In this document: one piece after another, positions 42,689 through 51,415 of the stretch
How positions within the stretch are numbered: position 1 is the first letter of the stretch
Layout of the letters: each line of letters begins with the position of its first letter
Source: an uncultured Alistipes sp.
GTDB taxonomy: Bacteria > Bacteroidota > Bacteroidia > Bacteroidales > Rikenellaceae
NCBI GenBank assembly: GCA_900546065.1
Contig: URBK01000012.1
Span: 1-64,000 of the forward strand
Length of the DNA: 64,000 nt
Direction of reading: 5' to 3'
The notes under the pieces: model-generated
Database searches by the model: none
Seen by the model: only the letters and a program-made list of their open reading frames with translations
What the model was told of the DNA's origin: nothing
Position numbers and translations under genes: made by a program

Positions 42689-44137
42689 ATGAGCCAAGTA
42701 AAATTCTACCGAGGCGGAGACCTGCCTCTGGAGCTGCACAAGGTGCGTGTAGTGCAGAAGCTCCACCTCGTACCCATCGAACGCCGTCTCGACGCCATGA
42801 AGGAGGCGGGATTCAACACATTCCGCCTGAGTACGCGCGACGTCTACCTTGACATGCTCACCGACAGCGGCACCAACGCCATGAGCGACAACCAGCTTGC
42901 CGCCATGATGCGTGCCGACGACGCCTATGCGGGCTAGCAGTCGTTCGAGCGCCTGCAAAAGGCCGTGGAGGATGTCTTGGGCAAAAAATACCTGCTGCCG
43001 GTGCATCAGGGACGCGCCGCCGAGAACATCATCTGCCGCACATTCATCAAGCCGGGCAATATCATCCCGATGAACTACCACTTCACCACGGCGCTGGCCC
43101 ACATCCTCGAAAACGGAGGCAAGATAGCCGAGCTGTTGTGTGACCACGCCTTCGAGCTCAAGTCGGACCACCCCTTCAAGGGCAACATCGACATCGAGAA
43201 ACTCGAACGCTGCATCCAAGAGAACGGCGTGGATAATATCCCCTTCATCCGCATGGAGGCCTCGACGAACCTTATCGGCGGACAGCCCTTCTCGCTGGCC
43301 AACATGATGGACGTGCGGCGCGTGGCCGACAAATACAACATCATGCTGGTACTCGACGCGAGCCTTCTGGGCGAGAACGCCTACCTGATCAAACAGCGCG
43401 AGGAGAAGTGGAAGGAGAACTCGATGGGCGAGATCATCCGCATGATGACGGGTCTGGCCGATCTGGTCTACTTCTCGGCGCGCAAGCTCTCCTCCTCGCG
43501 CGGCGGCGGCATCTGCACAAACCAGAAGGCACTCTACAGCAAGATGGAGGCGATGATACCCCTCTTCGAGGGCTTCCTTACATACGGCGGTATCTCGGTG
43601 CGCGAGATCGAGGCCATGGCGGTAGGTCTCTACGAGACGCTCGACGAGACGATGATAAGCCAGAGCCCCTCGTTCATCAAATACCTTGTCGAGTCGCTCG
43701 ACACCAAGGGCATCCCTGCCGTGACGCCTCCGGGTGTTCTGGGCGCCCACGTCGATGCCATGAAGTTCTGCGACCACATACCGCAGGAGGAGTATCCGGC
43801 AGGAGCTTTGGCCGCGGCGCTGTATATATGTTCGGGTATCCGCGGCATGGAGCGCGGAACCATCTCGAGCGTGCGTGACGAGAACGGCAAGGAGATTCTG
43901 GCCGACGTCGAGCTGCTGCGTCTGGCCGTGCCGCGCCGCGTCTTCACCCTCTCGCAGATAAACTACGTGATCGACCGCCTCGAGTGGCTATACGACAACC
44001 GTCGCCTGATCGGAGGCCTGAAGTTCGTCTACGAACCGCCCGTGCTGCGCTTCTTCATGGGAGGCTTGGAGCCCACGAGCGACTGGCCCGCAAAACTTAT
44101 GGACAAGTTCCGCAAGGATTTCGGCGACAGTCTCTGA
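42689..44137 (+). pseudogene. tnaA: Tryptophanase interrupted by an amber codon
   Basis: A 482-codon PLP beta-eliminating lyase frame, broken only by TAG at 42935-42937 (codon 83). Before it: LTDSGTNAMSDNQLAAMM and DDAYAG; after it: QSFERLQKAVEDVLG and VHQGRAAENI. Relatives read AYAG/AYSG-S-xSF here, so TCG (Ser) to TAG is one base. The rest is intact: the Schiff-base Lys is Lys266 in YFSARKLSSSRGGG, and the C-terminus is normal, ending at 44137. Tryptophanase converts tryptophan to indole, pyruvate and ammonia; the close relative tyrosine phenol-lyase cannot be fully excluded. Either a recent nonsense mutation, a base-call error, or suppressed in vivo. TAG is an ordinary stop elsewhere here. 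Confidence 0.85.
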
Positions 44138-44162
44138 CCGGCATGTTGCATATTGGATATGC

Positions 44163-44194
44163 GAACGGCTCTCCCCGTACAGGGAGAGCCGTTC
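44163..44194. terminator. Bidirectional hairpin between convergent genes
   Basis: GAACGGCTCTCCC / GGGAGAGCCGTTC, 13-base perfect stem; only a weak T run on either side. Confidence 0.65.
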
Positions 44195-44214
44195 ATATTG
44201 TTGGCAATGACACC

Positions 44215-45333
44215 TTACAGACGCAGGAATATCCGGCGGCGGTACATCGCCATAAGGATCAGGAATATGATCAGATAGTTGGCAAAGTCGAGCCATACGC
44301 CGTAATATTCACCCATGTATTGTTCCAACCCGTATGTCAGCGACGAAGCTATACAGCGGAAATTCACGACCTGCGCCAACACGTACGCCGTAATGGAGTT
44401 CATACCGTATATCTTGAGCCACCCGAGTCCGCGCGTATGCCCCTTATAATCTATCCAATAGTAGAACACACCCATCAGAATAAAGCATATTCCGCCAGCG
44501 AAGAGGGTCATGCTGCAACTCCATATCGTCTTGATGATCGGCATCTGGAGACTCCATAAAAGAGCGACGGCGACCAACGCCGCACCGATCACGACCAAAC
44601 GTTTCACCGTACGGGCGCCGTCGTCGCGCCCCTCGCGCACGATACGCCCTGCGAAGCTGCCCAGAAGCACCGTCACGCCGAATGTCAGGCTGCTCAGGAT
44701 CCACGTATAGTGATAGTAGTCCGAGAAATGCCACCCCGCGTCGTCCCAATATACACCGTCGCGGAAACGTCCCAGCACGGCGCGGTCGACCGCCTCGGCG
44801 AAGTTGCCGTCCGGAGTGAAATCCCCGAGCAGTGTCATCGGCACCCAATATGCGACGAGCAACAGCACCGCCACGGCGATCTGGCCGCGCACCTTACAGT
44901 GAAGCATGGCCACCGAAGCTATCAGATAACCGGCGGCTATGGCCTGCAGTGTATTGGAGTAAAGGTATATCCTGTGCGGGTCGAGTCCCAGAAGATTGCC
45001 CTGTACCACCATGCCGAATATGAACAACAGCACCACGCGGCGGGCTATGCGCAGGTATGCCGCACGCTTGTCGTCACCGAACTTGGCAAACGAGAACGGC
45101 ATCGACGCTCCGGCCATGAACATGAACAGCGGCATGATCAGGTCCCACACGCGGAAGCCCTCCCACGGAACGTGTTCAAACTGACGCATGACGCCCTCGA
45201 GCCACGGCGCATCGAGTTTACGTGCCAGAGACATGAATACGGGTTGAAAGAATACCAAAAGGAAGAGGTCGAAACCGCGCAGGATATCGAGTGAGGCCAG
45301 ACGCCCCTTTTCGGGCGAAGTTTTACCATTCAT
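44215..45333 (-). CDS. HGSNAT/DUF5009-type membrane acyltransferase
   Basis: A 372-residue membrane protein with about ten helices. RLASLDILRGFDLFLLV near the N-terminus is the family signature (R-x-x-S-L-D-x-x-R-G), followed by WDLIMPLFMFMAGASMPFS and FGDDKRAAYLRIARRVVLLF. Relatives include human heparan-alpha-glucosaminide N-acetyltransferase and many bacterial COG4299 proteins thought to carry acetyl groups across the membrane to sugars. The acceptor is unknown. Single gene, convergent with tnaA. Confidence 0.85.
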   Translation of the reverse strand: MNGKTSPEKGRLASLDILRGFDLFLLVFFQPVFMSLARKLDAPWLEGVMRQFEHVPWEGFRVWDLIMPLFMFMAGASMPFSFAKFGDDKRAAYLRIARRVVLLFIFGMVVQGNLLGLDPHRIYLYSNTLQAIAAGYLIASVAMLHCKVRGQIAVAVLLLVAYWVPMTLLGDFTPDGNFAEAVDRAVLGRFRDGVYWDDAGWHFSDYYHYTWILSSLTFGVTVLLGSFAGRIVREGRDDGARTVKRLVVIGAALVAVALLWSLQMPIIKTIWSCSMTLFAGGICFILMGVFYYWIDYKGHTRGLGWLKIYGMNSITAYVLAQVVNFRCIASSLTYGLEQYMGEYYGVWLDFANYLIIFLILMAMYRRRIFLRL

Positions 45334-45446
45334 ATAAGGATATGTTTTGTGACGGACAGGGCGCGGCCCTCCGTCGGCGGGTTAGTCGTTGGTCGAGAGA
45401 TAAAAGTACGAAAAATAATCCGATTCAGTGCAACGCCGTACCACAA

Positions 45447-45965
45447 TTAATCCATATAGGCCCATAACACTACCCTCTGCTCGCGTTGCAGGATAGCATC
45501 CAGCGTCTCCATGTCGCGCGTCGACACGACGGGACATCCCCAACTGCCAACCGTCGCCACAGGCCAGATGGGAAGATGTGTCGTATAACGCCACCCGTGC
45601 AGCACGACACACCGCGGCCGCAACGAGGCGTTGGTTTCATCGAGCCCGTCGAGACGGTATGCTACCCCGTAGCTTCCCATGTAACGTTCGGCCACGAGGG
45701 CGCGCCCCTCGGAGCTGAGATGCGATCCGTCCTCGTTTGAGACACGCGCGCAGGCACTGCGCACATGACTCTCGGTGCTGCCGCTGCCGTGACTCGCGAC
45801 GAAAACATGCTCCGCACACCCTTTCCGGAAATTCCACACGGCAAGCCTTCGACGCCCCGAATGGCGCGAGAGATCCCACAGCAGGGCCACACGGTCGTTA
45901 TACCCGCGCTCACGGCAAAACGGGAGCAGCTCCGCGGCGTGACGCGCAAATGAAGAGCCACTCAT
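45447..45965 (-). CDS. L,D-transpeptidase-like protein (YkuD_2), no signal peptide
   Basis: A 172-residue protein whose C-terminal half fits the murein L,D-transpeptidase YkuD_2 family: SNEDGSHLSSEGRALVAERY, SYGVAYRLDGLDE, VVLHGWRYTTH (His123) and VGSWGCPVVS (Cys144 as nucleophile). The family normally acts in the periplasm behind a signal peptide. Here the ATG at 45965 starts MSGSSFARHAAELLPFCRER, with no hydrophobic segment, and no better start is seen upstream without entering the sirtuin gene. The start overlaps the sirtuin stop by four bases. It may be cytoplasmic, inactive, or exported by an unseen route. Confidence 0.75.
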   Translation of the reverse strand: MSGSSFARHAAELLPFCRERGYNDRVALLWDLSRHSGRRRLAVWNFRKGCAEHVFVASHGSGSTESHVRSACARVSNEDGSHLSSEGRALVAERYMGSYGVAYRLDGLDETNASLRPRCVVLHGWRYTTHLPIWPVATVGSWGCPVVSTRDMETLDAILQREQRVVLWAYMD

Positions 45966-46660
45966 CGTCCGGCCTCCGCCTCCAATTGATGCGCCAACTC
46001 GGGCATGCACTCCGCAGCACGCTTACGAATATGCGTCAATGGGTTACGTATAAGTCCCGTATCTGGATTCCCGGGATCCACAAGCCATATCGGCACCTCA
46101 CGCCGCACGTAATGCACAAGCGACGCGGCGGGATATACGGCCAGCGACGTACCCACGACGATCAGTATGTCGGCCGTAGAGGCTATGCGCGCCGCCGTCT
46201 CGAACATGGGCACCGCCTCGCCGAAGAAGACGATATGCGGACGCAGCAGCGCCCCGTCAGGCCCGCGGTCGTCGAGATGCTGCTCCCAGCCCTTGATCGG
46301 GACTATCACGTCGGGATTGCGCTCGCTGCGCAGCTTGCGCAGTTCGCCGTGCAGGTGTGTCACGCGGCTCGAACCGGCACGTTCGTGCAGGTCATCGACA
46401 TTCTGCGTCACAACATCCACATCGTAAAAGCGCTCCAACTCGGCTATGGCGTAGTGCGCCGCATTGGGCTTTACGTTGTCGAGTTCGCGGCGGCGCATGT
46501 TGTAGAACTCGATCACGAGGGCGCGGTTGCGCGCCAGAGCCTCGGGTGTACATACATCCTCTATGCGATAGTTCGCCCACAGTCCGTCGGCATCGCGGAA
46601 GGTGGCCAAGCCGCTGTCGGCACTCACCCCCGCACCCGTAAATACCACGATCTTCTTCAT
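45962..46660 (-). CDS. cobB: NAD-dependent protein deacylase (sirtuin)
   Basis: A 232-residue Sir2-family enzyme that removes acyl groups from lysines using NAD. VFTGAGVSADSGLATFRD is the NAD-binding loop, TQNVDDLHERAG and the catalytic His in THLHGE follow, and IVVGTSLAVYPAA is the C-terminal Rossmann segment. The four zinc-binding cysteines of many sirtuins are absent (LRKLRSERNPDVIV in their place), as in several bacterial class III-like forms. A TTG at 46669 is in frame but the ATG at 46660 is preferred. Overlaps the L,D-transpeptidase-like gene by four bases. Confidence 0.92.
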   Translation of the reverse strand: MKKIVVFTGAGVSADSGLATFRDADGLWANYRIEDVCTPEALARNRALVIEFYNMRRRELDNVKPNAAHYAIAELERFYDVDVVTQNVDDLHERAGSSRVTHLHGELRKLRSERNPDVIVPIKGWEQHLDDRGPDGALLRPHIVFFGEAVPMFETAARIASTADILIVVGTSLAVYPAASLVHYVRREVPIWLVDPGNPDTGLIRNPLTHIRKRAAECMPELAHQLEAEAGR

Positions 46661-46684
46661 ATCCGGCAATGTTTTATACTACCT

Positions 46685-46717
46685 GCAAAAATACGCAAAA
46701 CGTCCGCCGATAGCAAC
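46685..46717 (-). promoter_or_regulatory. Promoter of the sirtuin gene pair
   Basis: Minus strand GTTG, about 21 bases, TATTTTTG. The transcript would start some 15-20 bases before the ATG at 46660. Confidence 0.5.
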
Positions 46718-46728
46718 CTCCGCCATGC

Positions 46729-46765
46729 AAAAAAATCTCCGGCCGCAATCCGCAACCGGAGATTT
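46729..46765 (-). terminator. Terminator of the SPFH operon
   Basis: Minus strand AAATCTCCGG / CCGGAGATTT stem with a 13-base loop, then TTTTTTG. Confidence 0.8.
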
Positions 46766-46797
46766 CGTAACACAACCTTGATAACAACACGCTACGG

Positions 46798-47217
46798 TCA
46801 CTGCCCGTCTGTTCCGTGCCAATAGCGCAGACGCAGATGCGCCACAGCGGCTATGGCAAGAGATACAGCCGCAATGGACAACGTCAAGGGCAGATCGTCC
46901 CATTTGTCCTTGTATGCAAACACGGCCGTAGGTATTACCAACATGCACGCCCCCAACTGCCAGCACCACCTGCGGCATCGGCGCCACCATAGACGCGCAC
47001 TCTGACGGTAGCCCTCCACGTTACGCACGACAATCAGCACCAGCGTCAGCGGCACCATTATCACCATCAACGTATTGTCCAAAGTCTTCATGGCTTCGCT
47101 CTGCGCCAGCTCAGAATCCGACCACCGCATAAAGCCGCTCACCGCAAAGGCGGCAAGGCCCATAGTCAGCCACCAATAGCCGAGCCACTTTTTCCATTCA
47201 TCCATACGCCAATCCAT
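46798..47217 (-). CDS. Hypothetical four-helix membrane protein
   Basis: A 139-residue protein with four predicted membrane helices (WWLTMGLAAFAVSGFM, TLMVIMVPLTLVLIVV, QLGACMLVIPTAVFAY, LPLTLSIAAVSLAIAAV) and an Arg/Trp-rich linker RQSARLWWRRCRRWCWQ. Its ATG at 47217 overlaps the stop of the ribbon-helix-helix gene (TAATG), so translation is probably coupled; an ATG at 47205 is an alternative. I do not recognise the family. Position at the end of the SPFH operon suggests a membrane role linked to that complex. Confidence 0.65.
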   Translation of the reverse strand: MDWRMDEWKKWLGYWWLTMGLAAFAVSGFMRWSDSELAQSEAMKTLDNTLMVIMVPLTLVLIVVRNVEGYRQSARLWWRRCRRWCWQLGACMLVIPTAVFAYKDKWDDLPLTLSIAAVSLAIAAVAHLRLRYWHGTDGQ

Positions 47218-47450
47218 TATTTGCGTGTCGTTACCTCGCTCTCGGCCGACGGCTGATCCGCCCCGGCATCGGCTTCGACAGGCTTCGCCGGCCGTTTCAG
47301 GCGGCCGCTGCGGCGCAGCGCGTCCGCGATGATCCACTGCAGCTGTCCGTTTATGCTGCGGAACTCATCGTCGGCCCACTGCTCCAAAGCCTCCATCGTT
47401 GCGGCGTCGACCCTCAACACGAAACTCTTATTTCCTCCACCTTTGGCCAT
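47217..47450 (-). CDS. Arc-type ribbon-helix-helix protein
   Basis: A 77-residue protein. KSFVLRVDAATMEALEQWAD and SINGQLQWIIADALRRSGR form the strand-helix-helix of Arc/MetJ-like DNA-binding proteins, followed by a disordered acidic tail. In many bacteria a small RHH protein like this lies directly after an SPFH gene. It may repress the operon or act as an adaptor on the membrane protein; neither is shown by the sequence. Confidence 0.75.
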   Translation of the reverse strand: MAKGGGNKSFVLRVDAATMEALEQWADDEFRSINGQLQWIIADALRRSGRLKRPAKPVEADAGADQPSAESEVTTRK

Positions 47451-47485
47451 CGCGGATACCTTTCCTGCTTCGACTCTTCAAAATA

Positions 47486-48433
47486 CTAATGGTGCAGCGT
47501 ACCTGCATTGACCACGGGCTGCGCCGACTCGTCGCCGCACAGCACGACAAGCAGGTTCGTCACCATGGCCGCCTTGCGCTCCTCGTCCAGTTCCACAACA
47601 TCATCCTCCGAGAGACGGTCCAACGCCATCTTCACCATCGAGACGGCACCCTCGACGATCTTCTCGCGCGCCGAGATTATGGCGTCGGCCTGCTGGCGGC
47701 GCAGCATCACGGCCGCAATCTCGGGAGCATAGGCCAAGTAGTTGATCCTCGCCTCCACGACCTCGATGCCGGCTATGGCCAGACGCTCGCTCAGACGCTG
47801 TTCGAGGACGACGTTTATCTCGTCGCTGTTGCTGCGCAGCGTAACCTCACCCGAGTCGGCGCCGTTGTCATCGTAAGCATAAAGTCCCGCCACCTGACGC
47901 AGCGCCGCGTCGCTCTGCACCGCAACGAAACTCTCCAGCATGTGCATGCGGGCGCTCTGCGACACCTGTCCCTGCGCGTTTGCCGCAACGTCAATGTCAA
48001 ACACGGCGCGGTAGATCTCGCCTCGCTTCAGACGCCACACCAATACAAGACCGATCATGATCGGGTTACCCGTCTTGTCATTCACCTTGATCGGCTCGGC
48101 ATTGAGGTTGCGGGCACGCAGCGACAGCTCCTTCTTCGACATGAAGAAATTGACCCACCAGAAACCCGTCTTGTAGAACGAGCCGCGATACTCGCCGAAG
48201 AAGGTCAGCACGCGCGCCTCGTTGGGCTCCAACAGCATGAATCCCTTGTTGGTGATAAAGAAGAAGAGCAGCAGCAACACTCCCGCCGCTACGATCCATC
48301 CTGCCGCGGGCGCCTCCTGATTAGCTCCGTAAATAATCAGCGCCACGGATGCCGCCTTGCCGAGCAATATAAGCACCAAAGCCACAAAACCGTTTGCGCA
48401 CCATCCGTTGTATTCGTAATTCTTGTTCTCCAT
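47486..48433 (-). CDS. SPFH/band-7 membrane protein
   Basis: A 315-residue stomatin-like protein. Two N-terminal helices (GFVALVLILLGKAASVALIIYG and AAGVLLLLFFFITNKGF) are followed by the SPFH domain: LEPNEARVLTFFGEYRGSF, LRARNLNAEPIKVNDKTGNP and IEVVEARINYLAYAPEIAAVM. A helical segment with ADAIISAREKIVEGAVSM follows. Such proteins assemble into large membrane-bound cages or microdomains. First gene of a three-gene operon with an RHH protein and a small membrane protein. Confidence 0.92.
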   Translation of the reverse strand: MENKNYEYNGWCANGFVALVLILLGKAASVALIIYGANQEAPAAGWIVAAGVLLLLFFFITNKGFMLLEPNEARVLTFFGEYRGSFYKTGFWWVNFFMSKKELSLRARNLNAEPIKVNDKTGNPIMIGLVLVWRLKRGEIYRAVFDIDVAANAQGQVSQSARMHMLESFVAVQSDAALRQVAGLYAYDDNGADSGEVTLRSNSDEINVVLEQRLSERLAIAGIEVVEARINYLAYAPEIAAVMLRRQQADAIISAREKIVEGAVSMVKMALDRLSEDDVVELDEERKAAMVTNLLVVLCGDESAQPVVNAGTLHH

Positions 48434-48469
48434 ATAAGATTAGATTTGGTTAATATCATTTTGATATCA

Positions 48470-48501
48470 CAAAGATATAAAAACAAATTTCAATATTGCA
48501 A
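48470..48501 (-). promoter_or_regulatory. Promoter of the SPFH operon
   Basis: Minus strand TTG (C), 20 bases, TATCTTTG. Predicted start near 48463, 30 bases before the ATG. Confidence 0.55.
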
Positions 48502-48606
48502 ATTATCCCGATATTTTTCATCATACGGGTGCGATAAACCTCTGCGCGCATGGCCGGAAACCGAAAAAGAGCTATATTTACGATCGCAATAATCTGCTCA
48601 ACACCA

Positions 48607-49419
48607 ATGAAACGACTTCTGCGCACATTCACACTTCTGGCGGCCGTAGCGGCCACCCTAATCGCCCCCTCATGCCGGCGCGGCGAGCAGGCCGAACTGC
48701 GATTGATGAGTTACAACGTCCGCAACTGCCGCGGCCTCGACGACTCGGTATCCTACGAACGCATAGCCCGCATCATCACCGACGCCAATGCCGAGGCAGT
48801 GGCCATACAGGAGCTTGACAGCATGACCACACGCTACCCGCAGCAGGATGTTCTGGGCAATCTTGCCGCCCTGACGGGCATGTACCCCACCTATGCCCCC
48901 TCGATCGACTACGCCGGGGGCAAATACGGCATCGGGATGCTCTCGCGCCAGAAACCGCTCTCGCACCGCCGCGTGCCGCTACCGTGCCGGTCGGAACCGC
49001 GCTCGCTGCTCATTGTCGAGTTCCCGGACTACTACTTCTGCTGTACCCACCTTTCGCTCAATGCCGAGGATCGCGTGACGGACGTAGTTATAATAATCGA
49101 CGAGCTCTCGCGTCTCGACAAGCCGGCCTTCATCGCAGGCGACTTCAATGCCGAGCCCGACGAGCCGGCGATGCAGCTCCTCGCACAACATTGCACCGTC
49201 TTCGCCAAGCAGCCCGCAGCCACATTCCCCGCAGATGATCCCGCCTCGGAGATTGACTATATATGTCAATACGGCGTCGGCACGCGGCCGCAAGCCACAC
49301 TCATACAGCACCACGTAATCGAGCCGTCGGAGTCGGCCGACGTAACGGCAGCCTCGGACCACCGTCCCATCGTCGCCGACGTACGCTTCACAAAGTGGAT
49401 AGCTTCAGTCGACAAATAA
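48607..49419 (+). CDS. Secreted endonuclease/exonuclease/phosphatase-family protein
   Basis: A 270-residue lipoprotein-like exported enzyme: MKRLLRTFTLLAAVAATLIAPSC, lipobox Cys at residue 23. EEP motifs: LRLMSYNVRNCRG (Asn metal ligand), AVAIQELDS (Glu), CCTHLSLNAED (His), AFIAGDFNAEPDEP (Asp-Asn) and SDHRPIVADV (final Asp-His). The fold covers nucleases, sphingomyelinases and phosphatases; a surface location points to a phosphodiesterase acting on external substrate. Start chosen at the ATG at 48607, where the signal begins. Confidence 0.87.
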   Translation: MKRLLRTFTLLAAVAATLIAPSCRRGEQAELRLMSYNVRNCRGLDDSVSYERIARIITDANAEAVAIQELDSMTTRYPQQDVLGNLAALTGMYPTYAPSIDYAGGKYGIGMLSRQKPLSHRRVPLPCRSEPRSLLIVEFPDYYFCCTHLSLNAEDRVTDVVIIIDELSRLDKPAFIAGDFNAEPDEPAMQLLAQHCTVFAKQPAATFPADDPASEIDYICQYGVGTRPQATLIQHHVIEPSESADVTAASDHRPIVADVRFTKWIASVDK

Positions 49420-49442
49420 CAGTACATTCACCGAAAAAACCG

Positions 49443-49475
49443 ATCGAGGCGCACTCTGGCAGAGTGCGCCTCGAT
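49443..49475. terminator. Bidirectional terminator
   Basis: ATCGAGGCGCACTCTG / CAGAGTGCGCCTCGAT, a 16-base perfect stem with a one-base centre, between convergent genes. Strong cruciform-like palindrome. Confidence 0.8.
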
Positions 49476-49497
49476 ACTTATTATAATATAACCGAGA

Positions 49498-50919
49498 TTA
49501 GTGGGTGAAAACACGACCTTTCTGATGTATCTTCTTCTCATAGGCGATACGCGACTGGGTCGGGTACTCCAGTTTCTCGAACTCGGCAACGGCGTTGCGT
49601 ATGTCACCCAGAAGCATGTCGGCCATATCGCGCGACATGCCCTGACGCGCAACGATACGCATGACGATCACCTCGTCGATATTCTTGGGCAGCGTGTAGG
49701 CCGGCACCATCCAGCCGCTCTGCTGCAACGCGGCCTGCAGGTCGAACAACGTCCACTTGGCATGCTTCTCATACTCGGGATCCATGTACCAGATGAACAG
49801 CGGGTTGACAACCTTCGACGCATAGTTCTTGAAGCAGTGCATCTTGCCTATCTCGTCGTGGCAATACTGCGTAATACTCATCGACGTCTGCTGTATCTCG
49901 CGGTAGCCGTCGAAGCCCAGACGGATGAAATTGTAATACTGGCCCAGAATCTGCGCCGCCGGGCGCGAGAAGTTGAGTCCCACCTGAGTGATGTTGGCGC
50001 CGAGGTAGTTCACGCTGAAGGACATCTCGTCGGGCAGGTACGACTTGTCGCGCCATACGACCCAGCCCAGACCCGGGTAGACAAGGCCGAACTTGTGACC
50101 CGATGTCGAGATCGAATATACCCACTTGAGACGGAAGTCCCACTTCTCGTCGGGGGCGGTGAAGGGGAGGATGAAACCGCCCGACGCAGCATCGACATGG
50201 ATCGGGATATCGTATCCCGTATTCTTGTTATATCGGTCAAGGGCGCGGTCCAGAGCCTCGACGTCGTCGTTAAGGCCCGTCCACGTAACACCGGCGATGG
50301 GAACGATGCAGATGGTGTTCTCGTCACACATTTTCAACGCCGCCTCGGCATCCAGCGTAGGATGCTCGAATGAGATGGGCACGGCACGCAGTTCGATCTG
50401 CCACAGCTGGCAGAACTTCTCCCACACGATCTGGTAGGCGGCGCTCATCACCAGATTGGGCTTGTCGTAGGGTTTGCCCTCCTTCTTGCGTTTGGCACGC
50501 CACCGCAGCCATGCCGCCACGCCGCCCAACATACACGCCTCCGACGATCCGATACCCACGGCACCTGCCTTCCATGCATTCTTCTCGGGCGTATGCCACA
50601 GGTTGGCAAGGATGTTTATGCAACGGCCGCACATAACAGCCACACGCGGATACTCCGTCTCGTCGATGTAGTTGATGTTGATGGCGTCGTTCATCAGCTT
50701 CGTGGCATAGTCATCCATATAGGTGGTGACGAAAGTCGCAAGGTTCAGCCGCGGCTGTGTCTGCGAGTAGGTCTCGTCCTTGACCATACGGTAGGCGATT
50801 TCGGGAGTTGTCTTGTGTTGCGGGATAAATTCCGTAGGTGCGGGCGTAAGCATCTCCTCCGATCCGTACACGGCGGTCTCGGCTGTAGCGCGCGTCTCTT
50901 TAGTCTGATCTGTTTTCAT
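49498..50919 (-). CDS. gadB: Glutamate decarboxylase
   Basis: A 473-residue PLP enzyme that converts glutamate to GABA, consuming a proton. GAVGIGSSEACMLGGVAAWL is the cofactor-phosphate region, IPIHVDAASGGFILPF holds the PLP-binding Asp, and the Schiff-base Lys is in YSISTSGHKFGLVYPGLGW. The C-terminus ends GRVFTH, with a late His as in acid-regulated forms. The frame opens at 50940; the ATG at 50919 fits the usual start. No glutamate/GABA antiporter gene is adjacent. Confidence 0.96.
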   Translation of the reverse strand: MKTDQTKETRATAETAVYGSEEMLTPAPTEFIPQHKTTPEIAYRMVKDETYSQTQPRLNLATFVTTYMDDYATKLMNDAININYIDETEYPRVAVMCGRCINILANLWHTPEKNAWKAGAVGIGSSEACMLGGVAAWLRWRAKRKKEGKPYDKPNLVMSAAYQIVWEKFCQLWQIELRAVPISFEHPTLDAEAALKMCDENTICIVPIAGVTWTGLNDDVEALDRALDRYNKNTGYDIPIHVDAASGGFILPFTAPDEKWDFRLKWVYSISTSGHKFGLVYPGLGWVVWRDKSYLPDEMSFSVNYLGANITQVGLNFSRPAAQILGQYYNFIRLGFDGYREIQQTSMSITQYCHDEIGKMHCFKNYASKVVNPLFIWYMDPEYEKHAKWTLFDLQAALQQSGWMVPAYTLPKNIDEVIVMRIVARQGMSRDMADMLLGDIRNAVAEFEKLEYPTQSRIAYEKKIHQKGRVFTH

Positions 50920-51032
50920 AGGATTCGGTTTTAGTTTCATGATTGATCCGACCCTCTATTTTCACAAACTATGCCACCGGCCGAATTATACCCGCCAAAC
51001 CGTTCGATATCCTTCAAAAAAACTCTCTTTTT

Positions 51033-51064
51033 TTTGCGAATAACAAAAATCAGCTATATCTTTG
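51033..51064 (+). promoter_or_regulatory. Promoter of the tRNA-Pro genes
   Basis: TTTG, 20 bases, TATCTTTG; both boxes match the consensus. The first tRNA begins about 57 bases after the -7 box. Confidence 0.6.
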
Positions 51065-51121
51065 CACCACGAAATCAAATAGTGATTTCCCTGACTGTCT
51101 GCTGCGGCAGCGTCAGGACGA

Positions 51122-51199
51122 CGGGATGTGGCGCAGTCCGGTTAGCGCACCTGCTTTGGGAGCAGGGGGTCACAGGTTCGAATCCTGTTATCCCGACCA
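51122..51199 (+). tRNA. tRNA-Pro (TGG), CCA encoded
   Basis: Full cloverleaf: acceptor CGGGATG / TATCCCG, D arm with CAGTCCGGTTAGCG, anticodon stem CCTGC / GCAGG with loop TTTGGGA (anticodon TGG), T arm ACAGGTTCGAATCCTGT, discriminator A and encoded CCA. Confidence 0.95.
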
Positions 51200-51214
51200 A
51201 ACAGGGCCGCAACC

Positions 51215-51415
51215 AAGGGGCCGAGAAGTGAGGAAGACGCGCGAGAGGGGCCAAGGAAGAGAGACCAGAGAGAAGGGCCAGAGAGAAGGAGAAGGAGCCA
51301 TAGAGAGAAGGAGCCATAGAGAGAAGGAAGAGAGGCCGGAGAGAGAAGAGAGAGGCGTCGAAAAGAAAGAAGAGAGGCCGAGCACAAGAGAGGGCCGAGA
51401 GAGAGTTGCGAACAT
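51215..51415 (+). repeat. Polypurine low-complexity tract between the tRNA genes
   Basis: About 200 bases that are over 80 percent A and G on the plus strand, with recurring AGAGAGAAGGAG units and a near-duplicate, GAAGGAGCCATAGAGA, in tandem. It lies between two tRNA-Pro genes and would be part of their transcript. The opposite strand gives only spurious Leu/Ser/Phe-rich open frames. Confidence 0.75.

Noticed and set aside
42935..42937. TAG as a recoded sense codon (pyrrolysine or genome-wide reassignment)
   Set aside because: TAG ends several ordinary genes here (for example the GH29, DUF3857 and GH31 genes), relatives have Ser at this site, and no pyl genes are seen.
42689..44137. Tryptophanase halves as two separate genes
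   Set aside because: They are in the same frame, separated only by the TAG and 9 further codons that read as conserved sequence, and the second ATG lies inside a conserved helix.
51215..51415. CRISPR-like or tandem repeat array
   Set aside because: Repeat units are irregular, purine-only and without unique spacers of constant length.
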